Shown here one piece after another: positions 16,056 to 24,901 of a DNA stretch of 50,075 nucleotides. The position numbers were made by a program, and so were the translations under genes. The notes under the pieces were generated by a model. It was not told the DNA's origin. It was given only the letters and a program-made list of their open reading frames with translations, and made no database searches. The stretch is from Flavobacteriaceae bacterium (lineage in GTDB: Bacteria; Bacteroidota; Bacteroidia; Flavobacteriales; Flavobacteriaceae), in the NCBI GenBank assembly GCA_016744615.1, contig JADGEA010000003.1, positions 1 to 50,075 on the forward strand, given 5' to 3'. Each line of letters opens with the position of its first letter. Position 1 is the stretch's first letter.

Positions 16056-17159
16056 ATGAAAAGTGAGCATATTTTATATTATTTAGCCCTTCAATCTGCT
16101 GAAGGAATAGGTGATATTAATGCTAAAAAATTGATTGCAAAGTGTGGAAGTGCGGAAGCTGTTTTTAAAGAAAAATCGAAAAACCTAGAAAAAATTGACG
16201 GAATTGGTTTAAAAATAATCAAGACCCTTCAAAATTCTGAACAAATGCATAAAGCAGAAGCAGAACTGGAGTTTATCAACAAAAATAATATTCGGGTAAG
16301 TGCTTTTTTAGATAATGATTATCCGGAAAGGCTTAAACACTGCATTGACGGTCCGATTTTATTATTCCAAAAAGGGAAGATCAACTTCAAAAAGCAGAGA
16401 ATAATCAGTATTGTTGGTACACGAATGATCACCAATTACGGAAAATCTTTTTTAAAAGAATTTATTGCAGATATTAAAAAATATAACCCTGTAATTATTA
16501 GCGGACTAGCTTATGGAATAGATGTATTTGCACACCAACAGGCAATGGAAAATAATTTACAGACCATTGGAGTTTTGGCACATGGTTTGGATGTTGTTTA
16601 TCCAAAAATTCATCAAAAAGAGACTGAAAAAATGCAGGAAAATGGTGGATTATTTACCGAATTCTGGTCGAATACAAATCCCGACCGGGAGAATTTTGTT
16701 AAAAGAAACCGAATTGTTGCTGGATTATCGGAAGCTACTATTGTTGTGGAATCTGCTTCCCGTGGAGGGTCGTTGATCACTGCTGATATTGCAAACTCAT
16801 ATAACAGAGATGTTTTTGCCGTTCCGGGAAGAACAACCGATCAGTTTAGTGCAGGGTGCAACCAATTAATAAAAAGTAACAAAGCAGCCTTGATCAATTC
16901 TGTGAAAGATCTGGAATATATTTTGAACTGGGAAACAGAAGATAAAAAACCGAAAAACATTCAAAAGCAACTTTTTGTAGAGTTGAGTGATGACGAACAA
17001 AAAATTTATGATTATCTGTTAAAGGAAGGCAAACAAAGTCTGGATCTGATCGCCCTTTATTGTGAATTTCCTATACAAAAAACAGTAACTATTTTGTTTA
17101 ATTTAGAAATGAAAGGAGTTGCTAAACCTTTACCAGGAAAGATTTATGAAGCCGTTTGA
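16056..17159 (+). CDS. dprA: DNA-processing protein DprA
   Basis: A 367-residue cytosolic protein that in transformable bacteria binds incoming single-stranded DNA and loads RecA. An N-terminal helix-hairpin-helix/SAM-like region (~1-75: AEGIGDINAKKLI, IDGIGLKI) precedes the Rossmann-like DprA core with IVGTRMITNYG, ISGLAYGIDVFAH and SRGGSLITADIAN...VFAVPGR. A C-terminal winged-helix domain (~300-367) completes the usual architecture. Length is normal. It is transcribed alone, divergent from the HU/SPOR gene and convergent with a small hypothetical gene. It ends in TGA, which also shows that TGA is a stop in this genome. Confidence 0.95.
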   Translation: MKSEHILYYLALQSAEGIGDINAKKLIAKCGSAEAVFKEKSKNLEKIDGIGLKIIKTLQNSEQMHKAEAELEFINKNNIRVSAFLDNDYPERLKHCIDGPILLFQKGKINFKKQRIISIVGTRMITNYGKSFLKEFIADIKKYNPVIISGLAYGIDVFAHQQAMENNLQTIGVLAHGLDVVYPKIHQKETEKMQENGGLFTEFWSNTNPDRENFVKRNRIVAGLSEATIVVESASRGGSLITADIANSYNRDVFAVPGRTTDQFSAGCNQLIKSNKAALINSVKDLEYILNWETEDKKPKNIQKQLFVELSDDEQKIYDYLLKEGKQSLDLIALYCEFPIQKTVTILFNLEMKGVAKPLPGKIYEAV

Positions 17160-17245
17160 GATGGAGAGATTAGGAGATAGTGTAACAAAGAAAACCTAAT
17201 AGTTCATTCTTTCACTCCTTCTCTCAATCATTCTATCTCTATATC

Positions 17246-17593
17246 TCACTTTTTATCTTCAAAATACATCACGATCGCCTCTTTCATCAAAACAGATTGT
17301 TCACCGGGTTTTAAATTTGGCAATTCATCAATAACTTTATAATGAGGCCAGCCATCTTCATCAAAATATTCAAATTCATAAAACCCAAAGGGTTCTAATA
17401 ATTTACAGATCGCAATATGCATAATATCCAGTTTTTCATCTTTGCTAAAAGTTTTATAACCTTTCCCAAGCTCCTGAATTCCTATTAAATAGATAATTGC
17501 ATCAACATTTAAAGTTTCTCCTCCTCCAAATTGCTTTGAAATATTTTGCTGAACTTCTTCCCAGCTTTTTTTTGTTTTTTCGTCTCTTGACAT
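17246..17593 (-). CDS. Conserved hypothetical protein, 115 residues
   Basis: A small acidic soluble protein that I do not recognise as a characterised family. It starts at ATG 17593 and has no signal peptide or membrane segment. Sequence features are a charged N-terminus, a central helical part (VDAIIYLIGIQELGKGYKTF), an aromatic/acidic stretch (GFYEFEYFDEDGWPHY) and a C-terminal helix (LMKEAIVMYFEDKK). Codon composition resembles its neighbours and the frame is clean, so it is likely a real gene. It is convergent with dprA and divergent from kbl. The 86 bases between it and dprA contain loosely self-complementary GAGA/TCTC runs that may end transcription. Confidence 0.75.
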   Translation of the reverse strand: MSRDEKTKKSWEEVQQNISKQFGGGETLNVDAIIYLIGIQELGKGYKTFSKDEKLDIMHIAICKLLEPFGFYEFEYFDEDGWPHYKVIDELPNLKPGEQSVLMKEAIVMYFEDKK

Positions 17594-17624
17594 ATCTTAA
17601 AAATAAATAGTTGACAAAAATACC

Positions 17625-17665
17625 AATTTTAAATATCAAATTTTAAATATCAAATTTTGAATTCA
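17625..17665. repeat. Tandem 14-bp AT-rich repeat abutting the kbl promoter
   Basis: AATTTTAAATATCA occurs at 17625-17638 and 17639-17652, followed by a degenerate third copy, AATTTTGAATTCA, at 17653-17665. The array ends exactly where the -7-like box TACTTTTG begins (17666). Confidence 0.65.
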
Positions 17666-17673
17666 TACTTTTG
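17666..17673 (+). promoter_or_regulatory. -7-like box TACTTTTG for kbl
   Basis: TACTTTTG matches the TAnnTTTG -7 consensus, 21 bases before the kbl ATG. No TTG lies at the normal -33 spacing; the tandem repeat occupies that region, so it may be an activator-dependent or weak promoter. Confidence 0.4.
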
Positions 17674-17694
17674 TACAATTCAAATAACAAAATA

Positions 17695-18888
17695 ATGTAC
17701 GGCAAAATAAAAGAACAACTGCAAAATGAACTTACTTCTATCAAAGAAGCTGGTCTTTATAAAAGTGAACGAATTATTACCTCTTCGCAAGATGCTGTAA
17801 TCAAGATCTCAACAGGTGAAGAAGTAATCAATTTTTGTGCAAATAATTATCTGGGATTATCCAACAACCCAATGGTGATTCAGGCTGCCAAAGAAGCTAT
17901 GGATACCCATGGTTACGGAATGTCATCCGTAAGATTTATTTGTGGAACTCAGGATATTCACAAAGAACTGGAACAAAAAATAGCCAATTTTTATCAAACA
18001 GAGGATACTATTTTATATGCTGCTGCCTTTGATGCCAACGGAGGAGTTTTTGAACCCTTCTTAAGTAAAGAGGATGCTATTATTTCCGATTCATTAAACC
18101 ACGCATCCATTATTGATGGCGTGAGATTGTGTAAAGCGGCAAGATATCGTTATGCCAATAATGATATGGCAGATCTGGAAAACCAGTTGATCGAAGCTAA
18201 TAAGCAAGATCACCGATTTAAAATTATTGTAACCGATGGTGTTTTTTCTATGGATGGTATTGTAGCACAGCTAGATAAAATATGCGATCTGGCAGATAAA
18301 TATGATGCTATGGTTATGGTTGATGAATGTCATGCTGCGGGATTTATCGGTAAAACAGGAAGAGGAACGGTGGAACTTAAAAATGTGATGGGAAGAGTAG
18401 ATATCGTTACCGGAACTTTAGGTAAAGCCCTTGGCGGAGCAATGGGAGGTTATACTACTGGCCCAAAAGAAATTATTGAAATTCTACGTCAGAGATCAAG
18501 ACCTTATTTATTTTCAAATTCTTTAGCCCCTTCAATTGTTGGAGCTTCCTTAAAGGTTTTTGAAATGATTGATACTGATACCTCTTTACGTGATAAACTG
18601 GAAGAAAATACCAACTATTTTAGATCTAAAATGGAAGAAGCTGGTTTTGATCTCGTAGGAGCAGATGCAGCCATCGTACCAGTTATGTTGTACGATGCCA
18701 AATTAGCTCAAAACATGGCAAATGCTTTATTGGAAGAAGGAATTTATGTAATAGGATTTTTCTTTCCGGTAGTACCGAAAGAAAAAGCTAGAATAAGAGT
18801 GCAGCTAAGTGCAGCACATAATAAAGAACATTTAGATAAAGCAGTTGCTGCTTTTATTAAGGTAGGGAAAGAATTAAAAGTAATATAA
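17695..18888 (+). CDS. kbl: Glycine C-acetyltransferase (2-amino-3-ketobutyrate CoA ligase)
   Basis: A 397-residue PLP enzyme of the alpha-oxoamine synthase family that converts 2-amino-3-ketobutyrate and CoA to glycine and acetyl-CoA, the second step of threonine breakdown. Lys244 in [10 protein letters not shown] is at the position of the PLP-binding lysine. Further motifs are [35 protein letters not shown] and [14 protein letters not shown] 17695 gives the standard length and N-terminus; an in-frame TTG at 17671 would add eight unsupported residues inside the promoter. The partner threonine dehydrogenase gene is not adjacent. Other family members (BioF, SPT) are less likely given the close match in length and motifs. 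Confidence 0.93.
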   Translation: MYGKIKEQLQNELTSIKEAGLYKSERIITSSQDAVIKISTGEEVINFCANNYLGLSNNPMVIQAAKEAMDTHGYGMSSVRFICGTQDIHKELEQKIANFYQTEDTILYAAAFDANGGVFEPFLSKEDAIISDSLNHASIIDGVRLCKAARYRYANNDMADLENQLIEANKQDHRFKIIVTDGVFSMDGIVAQLDKICDLADKYDAMVMVDECHAAGFIGKTGRGTVELKNVMGRVDIVTGTLGKALGGAMGGYTTGPKEIIEILRQRSRPYLFSNSLAPSIVGASLKVFEMIDTDTSLRDKLEENTNYFRSKMEEAGFDLVGADAAIVPVMLYDAKLAQNMANALLEEGIYVIGFFFPVVPKEKARIRVQLSAAHNKEHLDKAVAAFIKVGKELKVI

Positions 18889-18923
18889 TCTATTAAATCT
18901 TCCAATTTTTGAATCTTTCAATT

Positions 18924-19373
18924 ATGAAAATAAGAATAACCAAACATTTTGATTTCGAATCAGCTCATGCTTTATATGGCTACGATGGGAAATGCAAAAA
19001 CATTCACGGTCACAGTTATCATTTATATGTAACGGTAATTGGTGAACCAATTGATGATGGAGAAAATCCAAAGAACGGAATGGTAATGGATTTTGGAGAT
19101 TTGAAACGTATTGTAAAAAAAGAGATTGTTGATGTATTTGATCATGCTGTTATTTTTAATGCAAATTCTCCACACAAAAAACTTGCAAATACAATCAAAG
19201 AAAATGCACATCGAATTATTTTAGTTCCTTATCAACCAACCAGTGAAAACATGTTGTTTGATTTTGCTAACAGGATCAAAGTTCTTTTGCCAAAAGAAGC
19301 TGCTCTGCATTCATTAAAATTATATGAAACAGCAAATTCTTATGCAGAGTGGTTTGCAGATGATCAAAATTAA
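18924..19373 (+). CDS. queD: 6-pyruvoyl-tetrahydropterin synthase / 6-carboxytetrahydropterin synthase family
   Basis: A 149-residue enzyme of the PTPS/QueD family. The zinc ligands are the His in ESAHAL and both His of HGHSYHL; the nearby Cys in GKCKNIHGH is the expected catalytic cysteine. The DHAVIFN and YETANSYAEW motifs complete the active site. QueD makes 6-carboxy-tetrahydropterin for queuosine; related PTPS enzymes serve pterin synthesis. QueD is the more probable role in bacteria, but no other queuosine gene is nearby. ATG 18924 was chosen over in-frame TTG 18909. It follows kbl by 35 bases and precedes the lpxH-like gene, possibly in one transcript. Confidence 0.85.
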   Translation: MKIRITKHFDFESAHALYGYDGKCKNIHGHSYHLYVTVIGEPIDDGENPKNGMVMDFGDLKRIVKKEIVDVFDHAVIFNANSPHKKLANTIKENAHRIILVPYQPTSENMLFDFANRIKVLLPKEAALHSLKLYETANSYAEWFADDQN

Positions 19374-19415
19374 TATATACCAATGTCTTTTCCTGAAGAA
19401 TCAGGAATCTCAAAC

Positions 19416-20168
19416 ATGAATAAACAAAAGAAAATATACTTTGCTTCCGACCAACATTTTGGTATTCCCTCTTTTGAAAAAAGTAGGGAAAGAGAATTGA
19501 AATTTATACAATGGCTGGATAAAGTAAAAGAAGATGCAGAAGCTATTTTTTTATTGGGAGATCTTTTCGATTTTTGGTTTGAATATAAAACGGTTGTCCC
19601 AAAAGGTTTTGTAAGAGTCTTAGGTAAACTTGCTGAAATTAGAGATAGTGGAATACCTATTTATTTTTTTGTTGGAAACCATGATCTTTGGATGAAAGAT
19701 TATTTTGAAACTGAGTTAAACATTCCTACTTATCGCAATCCAAAGGAGTTTACTTTTAACAATAAAACTTTTTTAATTGGTCATGGAGATGGATTAGGAC
19801 CAGGAGATAAAGGTTATAAACGAATGAAAAAAGTATTTACCAATCCGCTTTCAAAATGGTTATACAAATGGTTACATCCGGATATTGGCATGTGGCTGGC
19901 GCAATATTTATCAACCCAAAATAAATTAATTTCCGGTGAAGAAGATGTGAAATTCCTAGGAGAAGAAAATGAATGGTTGGTACAATATGCTAAAAGAAAA
20001 CTAGAAACAAAGCATTATGATTTTTTTGTTTTTGGTCACCGTCATTTACCTATGGAAATTGAAGTTGGTAAAAATAGTAAATACTTAAATACAGGCGACT
20101 GGATCAATTATTTTACTTATGCAGTTTTTGATGGTAATAATTTGGAATTGAAAAAGTATAAAAGTTAA
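19416..20168 (+). CDS. lpxH: UDP-2,3-diacylglucosamine diphosphatase (LpxH-like metallophosphatase)
   Basis: A 250-residue calcineurin-like phosphoesterase that removes UMP from UDP-2,3-diacylglucosamine to give lipid X in lipid A synthesis, acting at the inner-membrane surface. The metal-binding motifs are FASDQHFG (Asp, His), LLGDLFDFW, FVGNHDLW, IGHGDG and FVFGHRH. The order and the GDLFDFW sequence match LpxH-type enzymes of Bacteroidota. ATG 19416 puts the first strand at the N-terminus as in homologues; ATG 19383 would add 11 residues and cannot be excluded. No other lpx genes are adjacent. A general metallophosphatase role is the alternative. Confidence 0.87.
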   Translation: MNKQKKIYFASDQHFGIPSFEKSRERELKFIQWLDKVKEDAEAIFLLGDLFDFWFEYKTVVPKGFVRVLGKLAEIRDSGIPIYFFVGNHDLWMKDYFETELNIPTYRNPKEFTFNNKTFLIGHGDGLGPGDKGYKRMKKVFTNPLSKWLYKWLHPDIGMWLAQYLSTQNKLISGEEDVKFLGEENEWLVQYAKRKLETKHYDFFVFGHRHLPMEIEVGKNSKYLNTGDWINYFTYAVFDGNNLELKKYKS

Positions 20169-20182
20169 GACAAATTTTAAAA

Positions 20183-21538
20183 ATGGCTAAAACCAAAACT
20201 ACTTTTTTTTGTCAGAATTGCGGAGCTCAATTCCCTAAATGGGTTGGAAAATGTACTTCCTGTAATGAATGGAATACTATTGTGGAAGAAATAGTTCAAA
20301 AGGAAGAAAAGAACTCCTGGAAACAATCTGCTACCAAGAAAAAAACATCCAAAGCTTTAAAAATAAATGAAATATCTATTTCAGAAGAAGATAGAATTCC
20401 TACTAATAATGAGGAATTAAATAGAGTTTTAGGTGGTGGATTGGTAAATGGTTCTGTAGTTTTATTGGGTGGTGAACCCGGTATAGGAAAATCGACTTTA
20501 TTGCTTCAAATTGCATTATTGATGCAAAATAAAGTACTGTATGTTTCCGGTGAAGAAAGTCAGTCGCAAATAAAATTAAGAGCGGAAAGATTAGCAGGAA
20601 AGAATGAAAATTGTTTGATATTGACCGAAACAAAAACCCAGAATATATTTAAGATTATTGAACAAACCATACCAGATGTTGTGGTAATTGATTCTATTCA
20701 AACATTACATACCGATTATATAGAAGCATCTCCCGGGAGTATCTCCCAAATAAGAGAAAGCGCTTCCGAGTTGATCAAATTTGCCAAAGAAACCAATACT
20801 CCGGTGATTTTAATTGGTCATATTACCAAAGAAGGTGCCATCGCCGGACCGAAGATCTTGGAACATATGGTAGATGTTGTCTTACAGTTTGAAGGAGACA
20901 GAAACCATACCTACAGAATACTTCGAGCACAAAAAAACAGATTTGGATCAACAGCAGAACTGGGGATTTATGAAATGTTGAATACCGGCTTGCGGGAAGT
21001 TTCAAACCCATCAGAAATATTGATCTCTGAAAAGGATTCCGACCTTACCGGAACTGCCATTTCTGCAACTTTAGAAGGAATGCGTCCTTTGATGATTGAG
21101 GTACAGGCATTGGTAAGTACAGCAGTTTATGGAACACCCCAACGATCGTCAACGGGGTATAATATCAAACGATTGAATATGCTTTTGGCAGTTTTAGAAA
21201 AACGTGCTGGTTTCAGACTGGGATCGAAAGATGTATTTTTAAATATTGCCGGTGGACTCAAAGTGGAAGATCCTGCGATTGATCTTGCTGTTGTTTGTGC
21301 TATCCTATCTTCAAATGAAGAGGTGGCAATACCCCAAAACGTTTGTTTTGCTGCGGAAGTTGGATTGGCAGGAGAAATTAGAGCAGTCAACAGGATAGAA
21401 CAACGAATAATTGAAGCAGAAAAACTAGGTTTTGAAAAGATCATTCTTTCTAAATTCAACAAAATAGCTAAAAAAAATTATCGTATTGAAATTATAAAAG
21501 TTTCAAAAATTGAAGATGTGGTAAGTGTTTTGTTTTGA
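20183..21538 (+). CDS. radA: DNA repair protein RadA
   Basis: A 451-residue RecA-like ATPase that drives branch migration in recombination. An N-terminal C4 zinc finger has Cys10, Cys13, Cys24 and Cys27 (CQNCGAQ, CTSCNEW). The ATPase core follows with Walker A GEPGIGKST, Walker B VVVIDSIQTL and the RadA-specific KNRFGSTAELG motif. The C-terminal Lon-protease-like domain includes GGLKVEDPAIDLAVVCAI and GEIRAVNRIEQR. Length is standard. It lies 14 bases after the lpxH-like gene on the same strand and is convergent with the beta-barrel protein gene. Confidence 0.95.
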   Translation: MAKTKTTFFCQNCGAQFPKWVGKCTSCNEWNTIVEEIVQKEEKNSWKQSATKKKTSKALKINEISISEEDRIPTNNEELNRVLGGGLVNGSVVLLGGEPGIGKSTLLLQIALLMQNKVLYVSGEESQSQIKLRAERLAGKNENCLILTETKTQNIFKIIEQTIPDVVVIDSIQTLHTDYIEASPGSISQIRESASELIKFAKETNTPVILIGHITKEGAIAGPKILEHMVDVVLQFEGDRNHTYRILRAQKNRFGSTAELGIYEMLNTGLREVSNPSEILISEKDSDLTGTAISATLEGMRPLMIEVQALVSTAVYGTPQRSSTGYNIKRLNMLLAVLEKRAGFRLGSKDVFLNIAGGLKVEDPAIDLAVVCAILSSNEEVAIPQNVCFAAEVGLAGEIRAVNRIEQRIIEAEKLGFEKIILSKFNKIAKKNYRIEIIKVSKIEDVVSVLF

Positions 21539-21610
21539 TAACAATAAAATTATTAGCTTTGAAGAAGTTGATCCAATTCAAAATAAAATAAGGCTATTTT
21601 AATATGTTTT

Positions 21611-22822
21611 TTAAAAAATAGTATATCCAAATATTAATGATGTGTTTTGTATTTGATAGTGGTATTCATTACTATTCGCAAAATTTTTATTTTTATTAAG
21701 GAAATATTTAATTTCTAATCCATACCTGTCTTTAAAGCAATATCCAATACCAAAAGCAATATTTGTATTTCTTTTGACAAACTCTAAATCTCTTGAATAT
21801 TCATATTCAAAATCAACATTAGAATTTAAATCAAATATCAAAACATAGGAAGCGTTTATGAAAATTTTTGATTCTTGATTCAAATAGAAATAATGCTTTA
21901 TTCCAATAGGTACTTCTAATGTTTTATATAAAATATCAACCTTTCCCTTTTCATAATTTAACCTTTCACCTGTATCACTAAATTGATTGTAAATGGGTTC
22001 TAAAAAAAATGACCATTTATTATTATTAAATGGCATAAAAAATTCTGTTTCAATTCCAATCCTAAAACCTAAAACATTGCCAAAATCAACCTCAATATTA
22101 GAAGGATTAGTTACTCCATCTCTATTGATACTAAATTTTGTTATATTTAATCCTGATCTAATCGTTAAACTAAAAAGATCCTTTTTTTCTTTTTCTTTAT
22201 ACTCAATTTCAGAATTCTCACATGTATTATATTTTTGGAAAAAACTCACCAAATCATTCTCCAAATATTTGAGTTTCTTAATTTGTTCAACTGTAATCCT
22301 ATCACATTTTAAAATATTGAATAATTGTTGTTTGTAACTTTCATTTGTCTTAATCTCGGTTTCTGTTGATTTATATTTTTTATAAACTAACTGTTTTGCA
22401 CTAACATCATCTATACTGTAAAAAAATAGTCTATTATTTTCTCCTGAATATCTATACAAATTAACATTCCCTTTAACTAATAACTTTAAAAATACTGTTT
22501 CAGATTTAAACACAGGTCTTTTAGAATAGCTATATTGAATAAGATAAGTACTTGATTTATCTACATCAACTGTAAATCTTTTATATTTTATATTACTGAA
22601 ACCAAATTCTTTAATAGTTTTAATAGTTGCCGTATTTAATTCGCTAGTTTCAGATTTTTTATATTCAATTTTATTTGGATTTTTATTCCAATCTAAATTT
22701 TTAATGAAACAAATAGTTCTAATATCGTTATCATCAATAAAATAGCCCTTTTCAAATTGAGTTTGCGAATAAAGACTTAAACTTAATACTAAATAAAATA
22801 TAAGAAGAAATGATTTTTTCAT
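21611..22822 (-). CDS. Putative outer-membrane beta-barrel protein, uncharacterised
   Basis: A 403-residue protein with a signal peptide ending near SLYSQ. Residues ~20-190 form a soluble N-terminal region beginning FEKGYFIDDNDIRTICFIKN and rich in Lys and Thr. A short coiled stretch follows, and then residues ~215-403 consist of alternating hydrophobic and polar strands (SLTIRSGLNITKFSI, ..., YGLEIKYFLNK, TSLIFGYTIF) ending in Phe, typical of an outer-membrane beta-barrel. The arrangement is common in Flavobacteriia, but I know of no function. It is 70 bases downstream of the DUF975 gene on the same strand, with its own promoter-like element between (see 22855-22874). Confidence 0.78.
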   Translation of the reverse strand: MKKSFLLIFYLVLSLSLYSQTQFEKGYFIDDNDIRTICFIKNLDWNKNPNKIEYKKSETSELNTATIKTIKEFGFSNIKYKRFTVDVDKSSTYLIQYSYSKRPVFKSETVFLKLLVKGNVNLYRYSGENNRLFFYSIDDVSAKQLVYKKYKSTETEIKTNESYKQQLFNILKCDRITVEQIKKLKYLENDLVSFFQKYNTCENSEIEYKEKEKKDLFSLTIRSGLNITKFSINRDGVTNPSNIEVDFGNVLGFRIGIETEFFMPFNNNKWSFFLEPIYNQFSDTGERLNYEKGKVDILYKTLEVPIGIKHYFYLNQESKIFINASYVLIFDLNSNVDFEYEYSRDLEFVKRNTNIAFGIGYCFKDRYGLEIKYFLNKNKNFANSNEYHYQIQNTSLIFGYTIF

Positions 22823-22854
22823 AGTTTAATTTTTTTCTTATTACTAATTTATAG

Positions 22855-22874
22855 TTAGTAAAAGTATGCTATTC
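22855..22874 (-). promoter_or_regulatory. Shared upstream element, copy 1
   Basis: Minus-strand sequence GAATAGCATACTTTTACTAA, 33 bases before the beta-barrel gene's ATG. It is 17/20 identical to an element before the neighbouring DUF975 gene (23585-23604) and contains TACTTTTA, one base from the -7 consensus. It is probably a promoter of a common type or a co-regulation site. Confidence 0.45.
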
Positions 22875-22892
22875 TCTCTAACCATTTCCATT

Positions 22893-23540
22893 CTAGTTAT
22901 TAATAACTCCTTTAGGATTATCTTTAATATCATCATAAAATTTTGCTATTGTTACATACATATAAGGAAATAGCCATAAGAAACCAATCCCTAAAGTAAG
23001 AATACACAGTAAGGCAAGTCCGAAGAAACGAAGGCTTAAATAAAACAATTTTAATTTATAACCATCCATCATTTTTTTACTTTTATCTAATGCCTGCATA
23101 GGTTCAATAGATTCATCATCAACAATAATAAAAAAGGTCATTGTATATGATAATGCAGCAATAATTCCTGGTATGATCAATAATAAGGTCCATAAAAAAA
23201 TAAATATTACCATCAATAAATAAGCAACAAAAGAGGTTTTAAAATTTCTAAAACCATCAAATAACTGCTCAAATCTGGCTTCCATATTTCTTGACAGGTT
23301 CAATGAAAAAAAGGCAATTCCCAAAGCAAACGGACCTGCAACTATTAAATATATCAAAGACGCAAAAGAATATGCAAAAGAAAAACCTTGATCAGAATCT
23401 GAATTAAGCTGATATCTATAACCTCCTTGTAAAGAACTAATTATTATCATATATATAAGAAATGTTCCAATGGCGATTCCCCATCTACCTGTTAGAGATT
23501 CTTTTGCTGATCTTAATAATTCTGAGTTACTTTTAGCCAT
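22893..23540 (-). CDS. DUF975 family integral membrane protein
   Basis: A 215-residue membrane protein with about five predicted transmembrane segments (GIAIGTFLIYMIIISSL, SLIYLIVAGPFALGIAFFSL, YLLMVIFIFLWTLLLIIPG, and others). The N-terminal SAKESLTGRWG and the SRNMEARFEQLFDGF motif are typical of DUF975 proteins. MDGYKLKLFYLSLRFFG marks the second half. The function is unknown; the family is widespread in Firmicutes and Bacteroidota. It is divergent from the DUF5009 gene at 23697, with a promoter-like element at 23585-23604. Confidence 0.85.
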   Translation of the reverse strand: MAKSNSELLRSAKESLTGRWGIAIGTFLIYMIIISSLQGGYRYQLNSDSDQGFSFAYSFASLIYLIVAGPFALGIAFFSLNLSRNMEARFEQLFDGFRNFKTSFVAYLLMVIFIFLWTLLLIIPGIIAALSYTMTFFIIVDDESIEPMQALDKSKKMMDGYKLKLFYLSLRFFGLALLCILTLGIGFLWLFPYMYVTIAKFYDDIKDNPKGVINN

Positions 23541-23584
23541 AATATTGTGTTTTAATTTTAATAAAGTCCATCCTATTTAAATCT

Positions 23585-23604
23585 TTAATAAAGATATGCT
23601 ATTC
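23585..23604 (-). promoter_or_regulatory. Shared upstream element, copy 2
   Basis: Minus-strand sequence GAATAGCATATCTTTATTAA, 45 bases before the DUF975 start codon, matching the element at 22855-22874 in 17 of 20 positions. TATCTTTA within it resembles the -7 box. No good -33 TTG is present at either copy. Confidence 0.45.
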
Positions 23605-23696
23605 AATTTAAAGGCACTTTATTTTATATTCATTTTTTATATAATTATCTTTCAACCAAATATTGGATTATATTTGATTTCAGAATATCAGGAAGT

Positions 23697-24887
23697 ATGA
23701 CCATAAAAGAAAATCTTAGCAACCAAAGAATAATTTCAATAGATGCATTTCGGGGTATAACAATTTTTTCGATGATCTTTGTTAATGAATTGGCCGGAGT
23801 AGCAAATGTACCCCAATGGTTAAAGCATATGCCCGCCGATGCAGATGCAATGACTTTTGTGGATGTTGTTTTTCCTGCATTTTTGTTTATTGTAGGCATG
23901 TCAATCCCTTTTGCATTTAATGCAAGGCTGATCAAAAAAGATTCAACTAAAACAATTTGGTACCATACACTCAAAAGATCTTTTGCTTTGATTATCATGG
24001 GTGTGTTTATGGTAAATGCCAGTTATGGTTATGATGAATCTAAAATGGTAATCTCCATTTCTTTTTGGGCTTTTTTAGCCTATTTATTACCTATTCCTAT
24101 TTGGAACAGATATACCAAAACATTTCCGAAAATGCTTAAAAAAATATTACAATATGGCGGAATGATCACTTTTGTGATACTATATTTTTTATATATTCAG
24201 GATAATGGTACAAGAGGAATGACACCAAAATGGTGGGGAATTTTAGGCCTTATCGGATGGGCTTATCTTTTTACCGTAATTTATTACTGGTTTGTAAACG
24301 GAAGATTAGGAGCAATAATCCTGTTTTTTATGGTAAGTATTTTAGCAAATGCCCTCAATCAAACAAAAGGAATTGACCTTTTGAATATAGGAGGCTTTCA
24401 TTTTATTGCAGATCATTTAACACATGCTACCATTGTTAGTGCCGGAACCATTGTCTCACTCTTTATTTTTGATACAAAAGGTTCTAAAAATAATTATTGG
24501 AAAGTGATTGGGTTCGGTATTCTTGTTCTCCTATTAGGGTATATATTACAACCTTATTACGAAGTCTCAAAAATAAGAGGAACACCTTCATGGGCATTAT
24601 ATTCTATAGCCATATGTATAGCTATATTCTATTTTTTATATTGGTTGATGGATATCAATAAAAAATCAGAATGGAGTGAATTTTTTATACCTGCCGCTGC
24701 AAATCCTCTTTTAATTTATATCCTTCCGGGAATCATTATTTATTTCAATAAAGCTTTGGGAATTAAAATTCTTCCTGAATATTTTGATAGTGGAGTCCCA
24801 GGAATTATCTGGTCCTTATTTTTCTCCATTATGATGCTATTTCTTATGAAGATCCTAAACAGATATAAAATTCAGCTACATTTATAA
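23697..24887 (+). CDS. DUF5009 / heparan-alpha-glucosaminide acetyltransferase-like membrane protein
   Basis: A 396-residue integral membrane protein with roughly ten transmembrane helices. The N-terminal signature RIISIDAFRGITIFSMIFVN and FVDVVFPAFLFIVGMSIPF mark the NagX/HGSNAT-like acyltransferase group (DUF5009/DUF1624). Family members are thought to transfer acetyl groups to amino sugars across the membrane; in Bacteroidota they are commonly linked to glycan use. It is preceded by TATATTTG (23669-23676), a -7-like box without a well-spaced -33. It ends 14 bases before the convergent S15 peptidase gene. Substrate unknown; no amino-sugar genes are nearby. Confidence 0.88.
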   Translation: MTIKENLSNQRIISIDAFRGITIFSMIFVNELAGVANVPQWLKHMPADADAMTFVDVVFPAFLFIVGMSIPFAFNARLIKKDSTKTIWYHTLKRSFALIIMGVFMVNASYGYDESKMVISISFWAFLAYLLPIPIWNRYTKTFPKMLKKILQYGGMITFVILYFLYIQDNGTRGMTPKWWGILGLIGWAYLFTVIYYWFVNGRLGAIILFFMVSILANALNQTKGIDLLNIGGFHFIADHLTHATIVSAGTIVSLFIFDTKGSKNNYWKVIGFGILVLLLGYILQPYYEVSKIRGTPSWALYSIAICIAIFYFLYWLMDINKKSEWSEFFIPAAANPLLIYILPGIIIYFNKALGIKILPEYFDSGVPGIIWSLFFSIMMLFLMKILNRYKIQLHL

Positions 24888-24901
24888 ACTTAAAAAAAGT
24901 A

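Noticed and set aside
17160..17245. GAGA/TCTC self-complementary tract as a terminator between dprA and the small hypothetical gene
   Set aside because: Pairing is loose with many mismatches and no clear T-run; noted only in the gene entry.
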